This document shows, one piece after another, positions 61,990-64,000 of a stretch of DNA of 64,000 nucleotides. A program made the translations under genes and the position numbers. The DNA comes from Zarea fungicola (Eukaryota > Ascomycota > Sordariomycetes > Hypocreales > Cordycipitaceae). The notes under the pieces were generated by a model that worked only from the letters and a program-made list of their open reading frames with translations, was not told the DNA's origin and did no database searches. Positions within the stretch are counted from its first letter, which is position 1; every line of letters begins with the position of its first letter. The DNA lies in the NCBI GenBank assembly GCA_900169235.1, contig FWCC01000164.1, positions 124,001 to 188,000 of the forward strand. Reading direction: 5' to 3'.

Positions 61990-62863
61990 TCCAAAAAAAG
62001 TATGAGCCTAATAGAATCAAAGCAGTCGCTAAGAAGAATGGAAGCCCAATCTAGGGATCATCCCATTGCATGCCCTGACGGAGCGCTGCGGAGAGCAATG
62101 GCGCAGCCAAGCAACATTGCCAGCCTAAGGCATGCTCATCGTTGTGCATACAACGCTAATGTTGGCTTCATCTGCTCCTTGCGACAGTAAGCTGCGCATA
62201 CTGAACTCATACCCGCTCGTCAATGTGCCGAAGCTGACAAAAGCCATGAGAAAAGCTGAGCGATTTGCAACGACTATACCAAAGTCGCTCATTGCCATAA
62301 CGGCGAGGGATGCCTGGGCAATAAAGATGTCCGTTTCAAAAACCGCTCCTGCCAGCTTTCTGTGGAGCAAGCGATACAGTGGCGGAATGATGAGAGAGGT
62401 TGTGACCAAAACAATACTCCGATCAAGAGTACAAAGCAGCCCTGGCTCAGGCCATGTCCAGCCGAACCTTGACCTGACATACTGTGCGAGACCAGGGTGG
62501 CTGTCTCATCAACTGTGGTGAGCATGTGATTGGGTACGAATAACGTAGCAAAGGTCTGGTTGAGCAGCAACAAGACGTCCTTTAGCAAAGGGTGCGTTGA
62601 AGATAGCCTTTTTGCTATTAATTCCTGCGGATAATTTCTTCTGTAACTTGCGCGGCAGCCAGAGCCACCAACACAGTGCAAAACGTCATAAAGGACATGG
62701 CCAATATGCATAGCGCGAATATGAATAGGCTACTGTCAGATAGCGTGACTGCGGTGGCAGGTATACTGGCACCTGAGGCGGTCGACTCAGCATAATTGGT
62801 GCGCCACCGGTTATTCTCGAGCAACAGCGTGCGCTCGTCGACATTGGTGCAATTTTCGCTCAT
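61990..62863 (-). pseudogene. Degenerate MFS transporter
   Basis: Pieces of one fungal major-facilitator transporter lie in order in three frames. The start at 62863 begins MSENCTN and leads into one membrane helix and EEIIRRN, close to the family's EDIIC-type motif, then a stop near 62618. A second frame (from about 62640) has a loop and LLNQTFATLF. A frameshift near 62465 leads to QYVRSRFGWTWPEPGLL and membrane helices VTTSLIIPPLYRLL and VSFGTLTSGYEF. The C-terminal part (LLSAALRQGMQW, then IGLPFF) continues past a stop near 62053 in another frame. Helices 2-6 seem deleted. It cannot encode a working transporter. It may be a relic of the cluster's exporter or cargo of the flanking inverted repeat. 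Confidence 0.75.
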
Positions 62864-63029
62864 TTCTAGCTTTTTTCTCGAACAAAGAGAGGCAGGCTAA
62901 CTTTCCCGGAAATTTTGCGATCAAGGTAGGTGTTGGTGGCTCGAGTGGCCAGAGGCTTCGTCTTGGCTAAGCGCAGTAATTCATAACCGACGACCGAGTT
63001 GGCTCTACCCAACAGGCTTCAACGGTTGG

Positions 63030-63138
63030 CGCAGAGTAATTATAGGTCGAGCTTATATTTAGTGGTAGCGGAGCTCACTACACAGAAGAAAAACGAACCA
63101 TAGGGTAAAATAAATATAAAGACTATTCCCTATTCTTC
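63030..63138 (-). repeat. Right arm of a ~110-bp inverted repeat
   Basis: Partner of 61711-61820 in opposite orientation. The two arms enclose 61821-63029. The spacing from each arm to the transporter remnant is similar, about 170 bp on each side. Confidence 0.75.
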
Positions 63139-63316
63139 CATAAAACGACAACCTAGCTAGGAACACCTACCCCTACTTATAGGTAAAATTCTTTATTTTC
63201 AAGTTCATTTTTAGGTATTTATTTATTTACTTTTTACATCTATTAATTGCTACGCCTTTTTATGAATAGTTTATTTAATCGCAGGGCTAATTATTGATAC
63301 AGTGTTATGGAAGCGC

Positions 63317-63351
63317 GGGGGGGGGGGGGCTTNNGGGGGGGGGGGGGGGGG
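63317..63351. other. Poly-G tract with two undetermined bases
   Basis: Two G runs of 13-17 bases flank CTTNN. The Ns at 63333-63334 mark unresolved sequence, so the true length here is uncertain. Confidence 0.9.
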
Positions 63352-63465
63352 CTTGTCCACAAAAGAGGCAAAAATGAGATGATCCAATAAGTATTGGTTT
63401 AGTTTGCAAGCTATTCTTAGCTAAAAGAAACTCGAATATCTATTTGCACACTTTATACGGTTGGC

Positions 63466-63503
63466 TGGCCTTGCATGGGTGGCCTTGCGTTGGTGGCCTT
63501 GCG
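63466..63503 (-). repeat. Three short tandem-like copies of the dispersed motif core
   Basis: TGGCCTTGCA, GGTGGCCTTGCG and GGTGGCCTTGCG at about 13-14 bp spacing, the reverse complement of the GCAAGGCCACC core seen elsewhere. The adjoining TCTGGCCTTGG at about 63520 may be a fourth, decayed copy. Confidence 0.6.
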
Positions 63504-64000
63504 TCTGGATGACCCCGCGTCTGGCCTTGGGTGTGCGTGCGTTCGTCTTTTGTTTCCCTGCTGAAAGTATTTGTCTCTGTCTTCTAGCTAATAATCTTGG
63601 AAGCATAGCAGTAGGGTACGTCTAATGATGAGTTGCTTGGCTCACAATGGTATCGAATCAGATCACGAGTGGACAAAGTTGCCGTTGCAATGTACGGATT
63701 CAACATCAAGCACCGACCACCAACATACGTAGCCGCATTTGGTTGTCACCTCAGTCATGCTAAAAAGGCCAAACCTGACCGATTTGTGCTCGAATTCCTC
63801 TAACCTGTGTTTGAGATGGTGTATTACCCCTATTGTACTTGTGCTAGTATACAGCGCGGCCTTGTACTGGCCACTTGGGGGGTATTGCCTACAGCGCAAG
63901 TCTGTCACTTGTTCACCGTGTACGCAATCCAAGGTGGATGACGGTTGGGAGTGAGAGTTCATTCTTTTTCTGGGTGTGAATGTTGATATTGAATCGACAC

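Larger units (their letters stand above)
63139..64000. other. AT-rich tail of the window, no gene recognised
   Basis: AT-rich to about 63300, then the poly-G/N tract, short GGTGGCCTTGCG repeats at 63466-63503, and open frames on both strands near 63663-63962 without recognisable motifs. Confidence 0.45.

Overview
This is filamentous ascomycete DNA (Pezizomycotina). The evidence is short 50-110 bp spliceosomal introns with CTAAC/CTGAC branch sites, widely spaced monocistronic genes on both strands, and fungal-type secondary-metabolism enzymes. A giant intron-poor NRPS with a terminal condensation domain, beside a GliT-type oxidoreductase, would suit Sordariomycetes/Hypocreales, but the sequence alone does not name the organism.

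Left flank (1-18.5 kb): a secreted type-B carboxylesterase; a small secreted protein made of two tandem domains; a truncated, probably frameshifted adenylation-only NRPS-like gene; a short 2OG-Fe(II) oxygenase-like gene; a two-finger C2H2 protein; an alpha/beta hydrolase; and an ankyrin-repeat protein. Long stretches between them hold no recognisable gene, but they carry copies of a 16-bp motif and two inverted repeats.

Core (18.5-58.5 kb, minus strand): one gene of about 40 kb. Three long reading frames join through three clean phase-0 introns into a single predicted protein of about 13,287 residues. Domain order: C-A-T, C-A-T-E, five C-A-T, C-A-T-E, three C-A-T, then a terminal C. That is 11 adenylation, 11 carrier, 12 condensation and 2 epimerisation domains, with no N-methyltransferase and no thioesterase. 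By colinearity it should make an undecapeptide with D-residues at positions 2 and 8, released or cyclised by the terminal C domain. The three introns lie at the same place in the three C domains of one subtype (C3, C9, C12).

Right flank (58.5-64 kb): the NRPS and a GliT-like FAD oxidoreductase diverge from a shared 795-bp region. This region holds a perfect 10+10 bp inverted repeat and a 10-bp-period tandem repeat. Beyond it lies a wrecked MFS transporter gene between inverted repeats of about 110 bp, then AT-rich DNA with an N-containing poly-G tract.

The core locus looks like a biosynthetic gene cluster: assembly line (NRPS), a possible thiol/disulfide enzyme (GliT-like), and possible tailoring, regulatory and export genes nearby. 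The oxygenase, the NRPS-like gene and the transporter all look eroded, so the intact minimal unit may be only the NRPS plus the divergent oxidoreductase. I do not recognise the product.
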